Shown: piece by piece, positions 1 to 8,618 of the stretch
Layout: each line of letters starts with the position of its first letter
How positions within the stretch are numbered: position 1 is the stretch's first letter
NCBI GenBank assembly: GCA_024639065.1
Contig: JAHEJC010000008.1
Span: forward strand, 1-51,324
DNA from: Lewinellaceae bacterium
Lineage (GTDB): Bacteria; Bacteroidota; Bacteroidia; Chitinophagales; Saprospiraceae
Length of the DNA stretch: 51,324 nt
Direction: 5' to 3'
Notes under the pieces: model-generated
What the model saw: the letters and a program-made list of their open reading frames with translations, nothing else
Database searches by the model: none
Told to the model about the DNA's origin: nothing
Translations under genes and position numbers: made by a program

Positions 1-1
1 A

Positions 2-865
2 ATGACCATAAACGATCCCATTAAGTTTGTTTCCTTAAGGGATGATCCTAACTATCTAAAATCATTTCACTTTTTGACCGCTCGAATCCCGGTGTATTAT
101 TATATAGGTATGAATAATCAAAGTATTCTGTTAAATGATGCGAATGTGCGTAAGGCAGTTGCTTATACCCTGGATGTAGATCAAATTATAAATGATCTAA
201 TGCATGGGACGGCCATTAGGACCGTCGGACCTATTAATCCAGGAAAATCATATTACAACCAGGGGATAGCACCCAGGCCTCAAGATTTAAAAAAGGCAAA
301 AGAATTGTTATCTTCTGCCGGTTGGGAAGATTCCAATAACAATGGAATTGTGGACAAGATGATTGATGGGAATCTTCATGAACTGGTCCTTCGGTTTTTC
401 GTTACCCAGCAAGAATTGGGTAGGAAAACAGCACTTCTGCACCAAGAATCGGCAAGGAAAGTAGGCATCCAAATTGATCTTGTCACAAAACCTGATTTTA
501 ATATAATTTCAAAAGAACATTTAGCTACTGGAGATTATGAACTAGTTGCATCTGGATCTCGAATTTCGCCCGCCGACTACGACCCCTATCAAAATTGGCA
601 TTCAGATAATTACCAAGTAGGGTCTAACTTCCTTGGATTTGCAAATGATCAAGCAGATCGGATTATCGAACAAATAAGAGCGGAAGAAGATCCATCTAAG
701 CGAGCAGAATTGTATAATGAATTTCAGCAGATTATTCATGATCAACAACCCGCAATTTTCCTTTTTTCACCAGCGAAACTTATTATCGTTAATAATCTAT
801 TTAATGCTCAGGCTGCTGAGAGAAGGCCTGGTTACTTTGAAAACCACTTCAGCCTGACACCTTAA
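2..865 (+). CDS. ABC transporter family 5 solute-binding protein, C-terminal half (partial)
   Basis: This is the C-terminal half of an extracytoplasmic peptide/nickel-type binding protein (SBP_bac_5, DppA/OppA family), which captures oligopeptides or similar ligands for import. Visible family features are the LNDANVRKAVAYTLDVDQII segment near residue 45, the AKELLSSAGW block near residue 100, and a C-terminal stretch in which the released ligand lobe closes. The frame is open from the window edge. The ATG at 2 is very unlikely to be the true start because family members are usually 500-600 residues. The two permease genes that follow on the same strand make this the ligand receptor of the same importer. 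No ATPase gene follows, so the Dpp/OppDF subunits must lie elsewhere. The ligand cannot be told from sequence. Confidence 0.88.
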   Translation: MTINDPIKFVSLRDDPNYLKSFHFLTARIPVYYYIGMNNQSILLNDANVRKAVAYTLDVDQIINDLMHGTAIRTVGPINPGKSYYNQGIAPRPQDLKKAKELLSSAGWEDSNNNGIVDKMIDGNLHELVLRFFVTQQELGRKTALLHQESARKVGIQIDLVTKPDFNIISKEHLATGDYELVASGSRISPADYDPYQNWHSDNYQVGSNFLGFANDQADRIIEQIRAEEDPSKRAELYNEFQQIIHDQQPAIFLFSPAKLIIVNNLFNAQAAERRPGYFENHFSLTP

Positions 866-1137
866 ACTGAGTTATTCGATCTTTTTCATACCTAATTTGG
901 TTATGAAGTAAAGGAGGTAAGTAGATTAGCGGGCAATTAACTGGATACATTATTGGATTTTTCTTTTTCAAAATTCAGGGGGCTCTATCCAATCTCGCCG
1001 AATTTTTATTATTGTTATTGGATGGACATATTACAAATCCAGTTTAAATACTAATTACCTACTCCTCATTACCAAACTCTGCTTTGGCCCCTTAAATTTT
1101 TTATCTTCAAAGAAATAATATTTCAATAACTGTGGGT

Positions 1138-2553
1138 ATGAGCAGGTATATTCTATTCAGGATATTAAATATCTTTCCCAGTCTGCTGATCATTTCGATT
1201 TTCTTATTCTTTATGAGTAAGTGCACTACATCCGATCCGGTAGACAAATTGCTGGGTACCTTAAACCCGGGTGATGAGCTGATCGATATGAACGCATATG
1301 CTCAAAAGTATCAGGAAATGGCTCAACGCTTAGGATTGCACAAGCCATTGTTCTATTTTGCAATCGTTCCATCTGGATATCCAGATACTCTATGGAACAT
1401 AGTCAACCTGGATCAAAGAAAAAACTATAAATATCTATTGCACAATTTCGGTAGCCCCGATAAGATCAATATTTACTTAGCATCGTTGCAAGGATTCGTT
1501 AATCGCATGGGTAATACCTTGAATATACAATCTGCCCAAGCCAAAATTTCTGGTTATAACCTCTTAAAGCAACTAACAGCTGGTTATACAGAAAAGCAGA
1601 TCAATGGTTTACTGAAGAAAATAGAGACCTCATTCCCTTCTGTAGAAAATGAAACTGCATTTATCAAGTTAAAAGAAACAAGTCAGGTTATGATGCAAAA
1701 TAGTCAACCATTGAACAGAATCCCACGTTTGAAGTGGTTCGGTAAGGACAATCAATATCATCAATGGCTTACCCAATTGTTTTCTGCAAATTTTGGATTT
1801 TCACTAAGGGACGGCAGGCCGGTTGATGCCAAGATTATGGAGGCAATACGATGGACATTTTCAATCAATGGGATCGCAATATTTTTTTCGATGTCGATAT
1901 CTATATTGCTGGGCGTTTATTTAGGAGCCTATGCGTCTTCACAAGTTGATCGCACTATTTCTACTTTAACTTATATAGTTTATGCAATCCCACTTTTTTG
2001 GCTAGCCACCTTACTCGTCATGTTTTTTACTACACCTGAGTATGGAAAATGGACTGACTTATTTCCTGGCATTGGTATTGTTCGGACTTTTGAAGGAGGT
2101 GATTTCAAAAATCGATTTTTTGATTCGTTAGGACGCTTAATCTTACCAATATTATGCTTTGTATTAACCTTAGCCACTTATCTGACCAGACAGATGAGAT
2201 CTAGTATCAAGGAAGAATTAGCTAAACCTTATTCATTGCTATTAAGGGCTAAAGGGCTGTCAAAGAATCAACGTATCTGGAAGTATAATTTTCCTAACGC
2301 ACTTTTTCCAATGATCACGTTGCTCAGTGTAATTATACCCTATTCTATTTCAGGTTCATTGATTATCGAATATATTTTTAATATACCTGGAATGGGTAGG
2401 TTGTTATTAGATTCAATTCTATTTCAGGATTGGAATGTCGTATTTACCATTGTATTATTAATTGCCTTTGTAACTATGGTTAGTATTTTATTAGTAGATA
2501 TTATTTATGCGTGGCTGGATCCAAGAATTAGATTAAAAACTGACTCTTTTTGA
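1138..2553 (+). CDS. ABC importer permease, DppB/OppB family
   Basis: Inner-membrane permease of a dipeptide/oligopeptide-type importer (BPD_transp_1 fold). There is one N-terminal membrane segment (about residues 7-27) and five more in the C-terminal half. The coupling loop is readable as AKGLSKNQRIWKYNFPNAL near residue 380, where the ATPase docks. The protein is about 470 residues, against roughly 310-340 for typical DppB. The excess is a hydrophilic periplasmic insertion of about 200 residues between membrane segments 1 and 2. I chose the ATG at 1138 because translation from it begins MSRYILFRI, the usual DppB start; a GTG lies six bases upstream. The stop codon overlaps the start of the next permease, indicating translational coupling. 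Confidence 0.88.
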   Translation: MSRYILFRILNIFPSLLIISIFLFFMSKCTTSDPVDKLLGTLNPGDELIDMNAYAQKYQEMAQRLGLHKPLFYFAIVPSGYPDTLWNIVNLDQRKNYKYLLHNFGSPDKINIYLASLQGFVNRMGNTLNIQSAQAKISGYNLLKQLTAGYTEKQINGLLKKIETSFPSVENETAFIKLKETSQVMMQNSQPLNRIPRLKWFGKDNQYHQWLTQLFSANFGFSLRDGRPVDAKIMEAIRWTFSINGIAIFFSMSISILLGVYLGAYASSQVDRTISTLTYIVYAIPLFWLATLLVMFFTTPEYGKWTDLFPGIGIVRTFEGGDFKNRFFDSLGRLILPILCFVLTLATYLTRQMRSSIKEELAKPYSLLLRAKGLSKNQRIWKYNFPNALFPMITLLSVIIPYSISGSLIIEYIFNIPGMGRLLLDSILFQDWNVVFTIVLLIAFVTMVSILLVDIIYAWLDPRIRLKTDSF

Positions 2554-3764
2554 AAAAATATTTAAGACATATTAAAAAAAATAGATCTTCCCGATGGGCA
2601 TTAAATCTTATTTTGATTTGGGTGCTCATCAGCCTTGGAGCAGATTTTATTGCAAATGAAAAACCTGTCTTCATAAAGGTAGATGGAAAATCTTCCTTTC
2701 CAATATTTAAGGATTATATTCATTATTTAGCCGGTAGGCAATATGTATTTGATACGAGACTAATTGAAAAAGCCCAAAAAGTAATAAGAACTCCAATCCC
2801 ATATTCGTACAATACGGTCGATTTAAATAATGCTAATTTTAAAAGTCCGTTTGAAAAACAAAATCTCGAATCCATCCGCTTTAGACATTGGCTGGGAACT
2901 GATCAAATAGGCAGGGATGTCTTAGCTGGTTTGGTGCATGGAGCAAGGATTGCAGCTATAGTAGGCATTTTTTCAATGGTTATTGCTGGGGGCCTTGGCT
3001 TACTATTTGGACTTGTAGCCGGTTATTTTGGCAACCGTGATTTGCGAATGCCAGTCTTTTATGGAATAGTTTTAGCAATCCTTAGCTGCATCTTAATGTA
3101 CTTGGGTTACATAAATTGGATTGATTTTAAAGCCCAAGGAAAAAGTTATCTTGGAATTGGGATCATATTTTTAATTATTTTCATTTTAGGTCTTGTGGTT
3201 TTTCTTGGCCTGCGAAAATTGCGAGACATTCCTGGGTTGAGATCGTTATCTTTTCCGCTCGACAGTACAATTATGAAGACCATTGAACTCTTAAGGTCAA
3301 TTCCAAGACTTTTCATTTTATTAGCATTATTACCGCTGTTCCAAAGGGCATCGCTTATCAATATATTCATTATTCTTGGATTGATAAGCTGGCCAAGTAT
3401 TGCTCAATTAATTAGAGCTGAAGTACTAAAAGTGAGAGAACAACCCTATATTCAGTCCTGCAAGGTTTTAGGTATTCAGCCTATGCGAATTATATTTCAC
3501 CATGTGCTCCCAAATAGTCTGGGTCCTTTTTGGGTAGTGCTTGCTTTTGGTGTAGCAGGATCTATAATTGCCGAATCGTCGCTATCCTTTTTAGGGATTG
3601 GGATTCCTATTGATCAGGTTAGTTGGGGTAGTATGCTCAATGAAGCACGCGGGCATTTCTCAGCCTGGTGGCTAGCTTTGTTTCCGGGATCAGCCTTGTT
3701 TTTCATAATTCTTTCATTCAATATCATCGGTGATCGGCTCCGTGAAATACCAATATTCAGCTAA
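2550..3764 (+). CDS. ABC importer permease, DppC/OppC family
   Basis: Second inner-membrane permease of the importer. Its TTG start overlaps the upstream stop (TTGA at 2550-2553), a tight coupling that supports a DppB/DppC heterodimer. The N-terminal OppC segment with one membrane span is followed by the marker HWLGTDQIGRDVLAGLVHGAR near residue 110, typical of DppC. The coupling loop CKVLGIQPMRIIFHHVLPNS lies near residue 310. At 404 residues it is about 100 longer than the usual 290-310. The extra length comes from an enlarged periplasmic segment after the first span and an added pair of membrane helices near residues 165-215. It ends the operon; HU starts about 210 bases on behind its own promoter. 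Confidence 0.88.
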   Translation: MKKYLRHIKKNRSSRWALNLILIWVLISLGADFIANEKPVFIKVDGKSSFPIFKDYIHYLAGRQYVFDTRLIEKAQKVIRTPIPYSYNTVDLNNANFKSPFEKQNLESIRFRHWLGTDQIGRDVLAGLVHGARIAAIVGIFSMVIAGGLGLLFGLVAGYFGNRDLRMPVFYGIVLAILSCILMYLGYINWIDFKAQGKSYLGIGIIFLIIFILGLVVFLGLRKLRDIPGLRSLSFPLDSTIMKTIELLRSIPRLFILLALLPLFQRASLINIFIILGLISWPSIAQLIRAEVLKVREQPYIQSCKVLGIQPMRIIFHHVLPNSLGPFWVVLAFGVAGSIIAESSLSFLGIGIPIDQVSWGSMLNEARGHFSAWWLALFPGSALFFIILSFNIIGDRLREIPIFS

Positions 3765-3907
3765 TCATATCCAATATATTTTTAATATGAATCAAACAAT
3801 TTATCAAAATACGTGTCCGTAAATCTTTAAATAATGTTAAAAGATCCGTTAAAATGCTTGAAACCCTTATAAATAGGGCATTTTTCCACCTTTTTTTGTA
3901 TTAAAAG

Positions 3908-3938
3908 TTGTTTATATATGTGGGGGATACTACCTTTG
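3908..3938 (+). promoter_or_regulatory. Bacteroidota-type promoter of the HU gene
   Basis: A TTGTTT -33 element at 3908-3913 and a perfect TAnnTTTG -7 element (TACCTTTG, 3931-3938) are separated by the usual spacing of about 20 bases. Transcription would start near 3943, giving a leader of about 30 bases before the HU start codon. This is the best-matching promoter in the window. Confidence 0.6.
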
Positions 3939-3974
3939 CGCTGTTATTAATTTTACTAATTTAAATCACTAATA

Positions 3975-4247
3975 ATGAACAAAGGAGATTTAATTGATCA
4001 CATGGCAGAATCTGCTGGCATCACTAAAGCTCAAGCAACTGATGCTTTGAATGCTTTAACCGGTGGTGTTACCAATACATTGAAGAAAGGTGACAAAGTA
4101 TCTTTGGTGGGATTCGGAACATTTTCTTCATCAAGAAGAGCGGCTAGAACTGGAAGAAATCCTCAAACTGGTGCTGAAATAAAAATTGCTGCTAGAACAG
4201 TAGTAAAATTTAAAGCAGGGAAAGGACTCACTGAGGCCGTAAATTAA
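3975..4247 (+). CDS. hup: HU family DNA-binding protein
   Basis: Small basic nucleoid protein of 90 residues, the normal HU length. It begins [12 protein letters not shown], forms the helical dimer core through about residue 40, and carries the signature [21 protein letters not shown] at residues 46-67 with the conserved proline-tipped beta arm that inserts into the DNA minor groove. HU bends and compacts DNA as a dimer. The gene stands alone behind a strong promoter and is followed by a terminator hairpin, as expected for an abundant protein. Identification is secure; which of several HU paralogues it is cannot be told. Confidence 0.95.
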   Translation: MNKGDLIDHMAESAGITKAQATDALNALTGGVTNTLKKGDKVSLVGFGTFSSSRRAARTGRNPQTGAEIKIAARTVVKFKAGKGLTEAVN

Positions 4248-4295
4248 GAAACATTCTATTACAAAGACTCTTTCTTAATTAGAATAAAGAGATTA

Positions 4296-4327
4296 GGCAA
4301 TCCATTTTAAACCGGGTTGCCTTTTTT
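4296..4327 (+). terminator. Rho-independent terminator after HU
   Basis: An 8-bp stem (4296-4303 with 4314-4321, one G-U pair) and a 10-base loop are followed directly by six T residues at 4322-4327. Confidence 0.8.
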
Positions 4328-4387
4328 AATTTAGCCAGGGTCAAAATGACAACAATAATGAGTAAAAGATCATTGTATAGAGAAAAC

Positions 4388-4403
4388 ATTGTCAACGGAC
4401 AAT
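4388..4403. promoter_or_regulatory. Short perfect inverted repeat before the transsulfuration gene
   Basis: ATTGTC-AACG-GACAAT is a perfect 6+4+6 palindrome that ends 13 bases before the ATG at 4417. It could be an operator or a leader hairpin close to the ribosome. It is short enough to be chance in AT-rich DNA. Confidence 0.25.
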
Positions 4404-4416
4404 AAACTTAGAACAA

Positions 4417-5559
4417 ATGAAATTTGGAACTAAAGTAATTCATGCTGGTATCAAACCAGATCAATCAACAGGTGCGATTATGACACCGATTTTTCAAACA
4501 TCTACCTACGTACAAACTCGTCCAGGCGAACATTTGGGTTATGAATATGGCAGGACCCAAAATCCTACCCGTGATGTGTTGCAAAAGAATATCGCCGCGT
4601 TAGAAAATGGGAATTACGGAATTGCTTTCTCCAGTGGGATGGCCGCCATGGATTCATTGATGAAACTCTTAGAGCCAGGTGATGAAATCATTTCAACAAA
4701 CGACCTATATGGAGGATCCTATCGACTGATCAAGACGCTCTACGAACGCTATGGCATAAAAAGCCAATTTATAGATATGACAGATCTGTCTGTTCTTGAA
4801 GAAAAAATCAATGATAGCACAAAAATGATTTGGGTAGAGACACCCACTAATCCTATGTTGAGTATTATTGATATTGAAAGAGTTTGTAGGATAGCGGCTA
4901 TGCACGGAGCGTTAGTGTGTGTAGATAACACCTTTGCCTCACCTTACTTACAGAATCCCATAGACCTGGGAGCAGATATTGTTCATCATTCAGCTACGAA
5001 ATACATTGCTGGACATAGTGATGTAGTCATGGGATTGGTGGTAGTTAAAGAAGATACCCTGGCAGATCGACTTTACTATATTCAAAATGCGGTGGGCGCA
5101 ATTCCTGGTCCTCAAGACTGTTTTCTAACCTTAAGAGGAATTAAGACACTGCATTTACGGATGGAACGCGCATGTGACAATGCTTACAAAGTAGCTCAAT
5201 TTCTTAAGAATCATTCTATGGTAGGAAAGGTGTTTTATCCCGGATTCAGCGATCATCCTAACCATGAAATTGCTGCTAAACAGATGCGTGGTTTTGGTGC
5301 AATGGTAAGCTTTGATCTTGTGGATAACTCAGTAGAAAAAGCAAACAAAGTATTGAGTAATACTCGCTTCTTTTCATTGGCTGAATCATTGGGTGGAGTA
5401 GAATCACTCATAGGGCATCCGGCCAGTATGACGCATGCGTCCATACCTCGTGAAGAGCGATTGAAAACTGGTCTGACGGATTCATTGATTCGATTGAGTA
5501 TAGGTGTAGAGGATGCTGATGATCTCATAGACGATTTGGAAACTGCCTTGAAAAGTTGA
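4417..5559 (+). CDS. Cystathionine gamma-synthase/lyase family PLP enzyme
   Basis: A 380-residue PLP enzyme of the Cys/Met metabolism family, which joins or cleaves cystathionine in the transsulfuration pathway. The PLP lysine is K195 in SATKYIAGHSD. The cofactor-binding aspartate is D170 in CVDNTFASPY. The R-T-x-N-P-T-R segment that shapes the active site lies at 46-52, and SSGMAAMDS at 72-80 binds the PLP phosphate. Length and motifs are normal. Synthase (MetB), gamma-lyase and beta-lyase cannot be separated by eye. No other methionine or cysteine gene is adjacent, so context does not decide. It lies between HU and radC with its own leader. Confidence 0.85.
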   Translation: MKFGTKVIHAGIKPDQSTGAIMTPIFQTSTYVQTRPGEHLGYEYGRTQNPTRDVLQKNIAALENGNYGIAFSSGMAAMDSLMKLLEPGDEIISTNDLYGGSYRLIKTLYERYGIKSQFIDMTDLSVLEEKINDSTKMIWVETPTNPMLSIIDIERVCRIAAMHGALVCVDNTFASPYLQNPIDLGADIVHHSATKYIAGHSDVVMGLVVVKEDTLADRLYYIQNAVGAIPGPQDCFLTLRGIKTLHLRMERACDNAYKVAQFLKNHSMVGKVFYPGFSDHPNHEIAAKQMRGFGAMVSFDLVDNSVEKANKVLSNTRFFSLAESLGGVESLIGHPASMTHASIPREERLKTGLTDSLIRLSIGVEDADDLIDDLETALKS

Positions 5560-5619
5560 TTCCATATTCCTTGAGGAAATATTTGTACATTGTATAGAAT
5601 CAATAATTTTTAACATCAA

Positions 5620-6309
5620 GTGAAAAACTTGCCAATAAAGTCTTGGGCGGAAGAAGACCGACCACGTGAGAAACTAGTAGAAAAAGGATGTGAGATGCTT
5701 ACCAATGCTGAGCTTTTAGCAATACTCATTGGATCGGGTAGTAGAAATCAAACAGCATTGAATCTTTGTCAGGAAATCCTTCAGGATGTAGGAGAGGATT
5801 TAGATAAATTGGGCCAACTCAATGTTCATGAATTGATGAAATATAAAGGTATCGGGAAAGCTAAAGCAGTTAGTATAGTTTCCGCTCTAGAAATTGGTCG
5901 AAGAAGAAAATCAAATTCTTCAGAATCAAAGACTCTTTTAAATAGTTCATATGCAATTTATGAATTTATATCACCCAAACTGAGGGATAAAACGGAAGAA
6001 GAATGTTGGATCATTTATTTGAACAGGGGCTTGAAGGTTATTGCTGATGAAAGAATTAGTCAGGGTGGTCGATCAAATGTTATAATTGATCCTAAAGTTG
6101 TATTTAAAAAAGCATTAGATCGAAAAGCCACATCAATAGTAATAGTTCATAATCATCCTTCGAATAATCTTAAACCGGGAAGGGAAGATATTATGGTGAC
6201 GAATAAATTAATAGTGGTAGGCAAGAGTCTCGATTTACCTTTAATTGATCACTTGATTATCGGACAATCGAATTATTTCAGTTTTAGGGATGAAGGATTA
6301 ATTCATTAG
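5620..6309 (+). CDS. radC: RadC family JAB-domain protein
   Basis: A 229-residue protein of the RadC/UPF0758 family. The N-terminal part contains a helix-hairpin-helix-like segment (YKGIGKAKAVSIVSALEIG, about residues 75-93). The C-terminal part is a JAB/MPN metal-protease fold with H177-x-H179-P-S and D190 of the JAMM motif and the upstream E126. The start is a GTG giving MKNLPIKSWAEEDRPREKL, the typical RadC N-terminus. Long annotated as a DNA repair protein, its biochemical role is still unsettled. The metal-binding residues are all present. It lies 60 bases after the preceding gene without an obvious promoter of its own. Confidence 0.92.
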   Translation: MKNLPIKSWAEEDRPREKLVEKGCEMLTNAELLAILIGSGSRNQTALNLCQEILQDVGEDLDKLGQLNVHELMKYKGIGKAKAVSIVSALEIGRRRKSNSSESKTLLNSSYAIYEFISPKLRDKTEEECWIIYLNRGLKVIADERISQGGRSNVIIDPKVVFKKALDRKATSIVIVHNHPSNNLKPGREDIMVTNKLIVVGKSLDLPLIDHLIIGQSNYFSFRDEGLIH

Positions 6310-6357
6310 GATTATACCTTTTTCAAATACGGATAGCGTACCTTAAATTTTTAGTTT

Positions 6358-6377
6358 AAAGTATTTATTGATACTTT
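6358..6377. promoter_or_regulatory. Inverted repeat before the ABC exporter gene
   Basis: AAAGTAT-TTATTG-ATACTTT is a perfect 7+6+7 inverted repeat ending 10 bases before the start codon at 6388. It may be a repressor site or a leader hairpin. No regulator gene is adjacent. Confidence 0.28.
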
Positions 6378-6387
6378 CAGCAATATC

Positions 6388-8145
6388 ATGTCAAATAAGA
6401 AAAAGATCGATATAGGAATGTTAGGAAGGGTTCTTCAGTTGACCACTCCCTATCGGACTGCTTTTATTAGTTCCTGTGTATTGGCTGTTTTACTAGCACC
6501 TTTGGGTATAGCTAAACCCTATATGATCAATCTGATGGTTGATGATTATATTTTTCAAGGTGATATACCTGGCCTGATCAAGATGTCTATTATCTTGATT
6601 ATCTTATTATTCATTACCGCTGGAACCAGATATGTATTCATATATATCACCAATCTAGTAGGTCAAAAAGTAATTAGAGATCTAAGGGTAAAAGTATTCA
6701 AGCATGTTACAGGCCTCAATTTATCTTATTTTGACAAAACAGCGGTAGGAACCTCAACCACTAGAACCATTAACGATATTGAGACGATAAATAATATATT
6801 TACTCAGGGAACAGTTACCATTATCGCTGATTTGCTGGGGATGATAGCGGTTTTGATTATCATGTTTATCACTTCAATACAACTCACCTTGATATGCTTA
6901 ATCACCTTACCTTTTATGATCATAGCAGGATATATTTTCAAAGAGAAGGCCAAAGCTTCATTCCAGGTGGTTAGAAATCAAATTTCTAAAATGAATGCAT
7001 TTTTAAATGAACGGATCACTGGGATGAAGATCGTACAGATATTCAATGCAGAGCACCAAGAGATGGAGAAATTTAAGATAATCAATCGTGAATATACCCA
7101 AGCCAATTTGAATACCAATACCTATTACGCAATTTTTTATCCTGTAGTGGAACTTATATCAGCTTTTACCCTAGCGTTAATGGTTTGGTGGGGAGCCCGG
7201 GGAGCTTTGCAAGGAGATGTAACCATTGGAGCTTTGGTGGCCTTTCCAATTTATATATCTATGTTATTTCGTCCGGTAAGATTGCTGGCAGATCGATTTA
7301 ACACCTTACAGATGGGTCTGGTGGCAGCTGAACGTGTCTTTGGTCTACTGGATAGACAAGAGATCATACCAGATCAAGGAACACTGAAGAATCTAGCACT
7401 CAAAGGCGCTTTAGAATTTGAAAATGTATATTTTAGTTATGATGGGATAAAAGATGTATTAAAAGGTATCAATTTTAGCGTTAAACCAGGAACCACTTTG
7501 GCGGTGGTGGGAAGTACAGGGTCCGGTAAGACTACAATCATTAACTTAATCAATCGATTTTATAATATATCTAGAGGTCACATTCGCATTGATGGTCGCG
7601 ATATCCAAACGTATGATCTCGGATTTCTAAGATCAAAAATTGCTATTGTACTGCAAGATGTATTTTTGTTCACGGGATCAGTATTTGATAATATTACCCT
7701 TCGAAATGAAAATATCACCCGGCAACGAGTCATTGCAGCATCCAAGATAATTGGAGCCGATACGTTTATTACCAAGTTACCTGGCGGGTATGATTTTATA
7801 GTTATGGAACGGGGAAATAATTTAAGCATGGGTCAACGTCAGTTAATATCATTTGTCCGGGCCCTTGTTTTTGATCCGGAAATATTGATCCTGGATGAGG
7901 CCACATCTTCTGTGGACACTGAAACGGAATCGGTCATACAGAATGCAATTGAAACCCTTATTAAAAGGAGAACCTCCATTATAATAGCTCATCGTTTATC
8001 CACTATACGTCATGCTGAGAAGATTATGGTTTTGGATCAGGGAAAAGTTGTAGAATTGGGTTCACATGAAGAGCTATTAAATATTGAGAACGGTCATTAT
8101 CGAAATCTTTATGATCTTCAGTTTTCGGAGTTAATATCGGTCTAA
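6388..8145 (+). CDS. ABC exporter half-transporter (MsbA/MdlB-like)
   Basis: A 585-residue fused exporter. Six membrane helices (about residues 22-300) precede a nucleotide-binding domain. Visible motifs are Walker A GSTGSGKT at 375-382, Q-loop Q423, signature LSMGQ at 479-483, Walker B ILILDE at 499-504 and the switch histidine H535. The signature has Met where LSGGQ has Gly; substitutions here are common in the heterodimeric MdlB/LmrD-type group. It probably exports a lipid or hydrophobic compound as a dimer. No partner gene lies next to it, so a homodimer or a distant partner must be assumed. Substrate is unknown. Confidence 0.9.
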   Translation: MSNKKKIDIGMLGRVLQLTTPYRTAFISSCVLAVLLAPLGIAKPYMINLMVDDYIFQGDIPGLIKMSIILIILLFITAGTRYVFIYITNLVGQKVIRDLRVKVFKHVTGLNLSYFDKTAVGTSTTRTINDIETINNIFTQGTVTIIADLLGMIAVLIIMFITSIQLTLICLITLPFMIIAGYIFKEKAKASFQVVRNQISKMNAFLNERITGMKIVQIFNAEHQEMEKFKIINREYTQANLNTNTYYAIFYPVVELISAFTLALMVWWGARGALQGDVTIGALVAFPIYISMLFRPVRLLADRFNTLQMGLVAAERVFGLLDRQEIIPDQGTLKNLALKGALEFENVYFSYDGIKDVLKGINFSVKPGTTLAVVGSTGSGKTTIINLINRFYNISRGHIRIDGRDIQTYDLGFLRSKIAIVLQDVFLFTGSVFDNITLRNENITRQRVIAASKIIGADTFITKLPGGYDFIVMERGNNLSMGQRQLISFVRALVFDPEILILDEATSSVDTETESVIQNAIETLIKRRTSIIIAHRLSTIRHAEKIMVLDQGKVVELGSHEELLNIENGHYRNLYDLQFSELISV

Positions 8146-8618
8146 TAAAACAAAAGGTTTTAGAAAGGCCTATTTCTCAAGTGGATAAATTATCAAACTA
8201 TCATATTTGCTGCCCGGTATGGAGCAAGTTAACGCTCGCTCGAAAAAACTTAATAAATTGCCCATCATTTTTGCCATTTGATCATGATCTTCCAGTTCAT
8301 TTGCATTTTTTCCAAAGAGTAGATTGGCATACACATGTCCAAGGTTCTGTTCCTATTAAGAAATTTGTCATATAAATAACCATAATTTGAAATCTTGAAT
8401 TAAATTGGAACCTTGATTTTTGGCTATAAATGGACTTTGTTCAGGTTTTGTCTAGGATTATTTTTTGAATAACTCTTTATTTTTAGGGCAAATTGGATAT
8501 AAGTAGGGTATCATTTTAGCAGAGGTGCGTTCACCTCAATTGACATGAAAAGTGGGATTTTAAAATTAACTGAATTACAGTTAGATGTTTTAATTAGTTT
8601 TAAGGACAATCATTTATA
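8146..8618. other. Gene-poor gap with a possible gene remnant and leader hairpins
   Basis: A gap of 473 bases with no complete gene. On the minus strand a 60-codon open stretch at 8170-8352, without a convincing start, reads like protein (it contains HVYANLLFGKNANELEDHDQ) and may be the end of a decayed gene. The right-hand part holds two palindromes in front of the aldehyde dehydrogenase gene. Confidence 0.4.
8522..8583 (+). promoter_or_regulatory. Two hairpins/palindromes in the leader of the sugar-catabolic operon
   Basis: GAGGTG-CGTT-CACCTC (8522-8537) and TAACTG-AATTA-CAGTTA (8567-8583) are both perfect inverted repeats. They lie 35-100 bases before the start of the aldehyde dehydrogenase gene, the first gene of the catabolic cluster. 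They could be operator sites or mRNA hairpins. No matching regulator gene is visible in the window. Confidence 0.3.

Noticed and set aside
6388-8145. LSMGQ signature taken as an inactive ABC ATPase
   Set aside because: Substitution at the first Gly of LSGGQ is common in this exporter group, and all other motifs are intact.
8181-8375. Plus-strand 64-codon open frame after the ABC exporter
   Set aside because: Its composition is not protein-like, and the opposite strand reads better.
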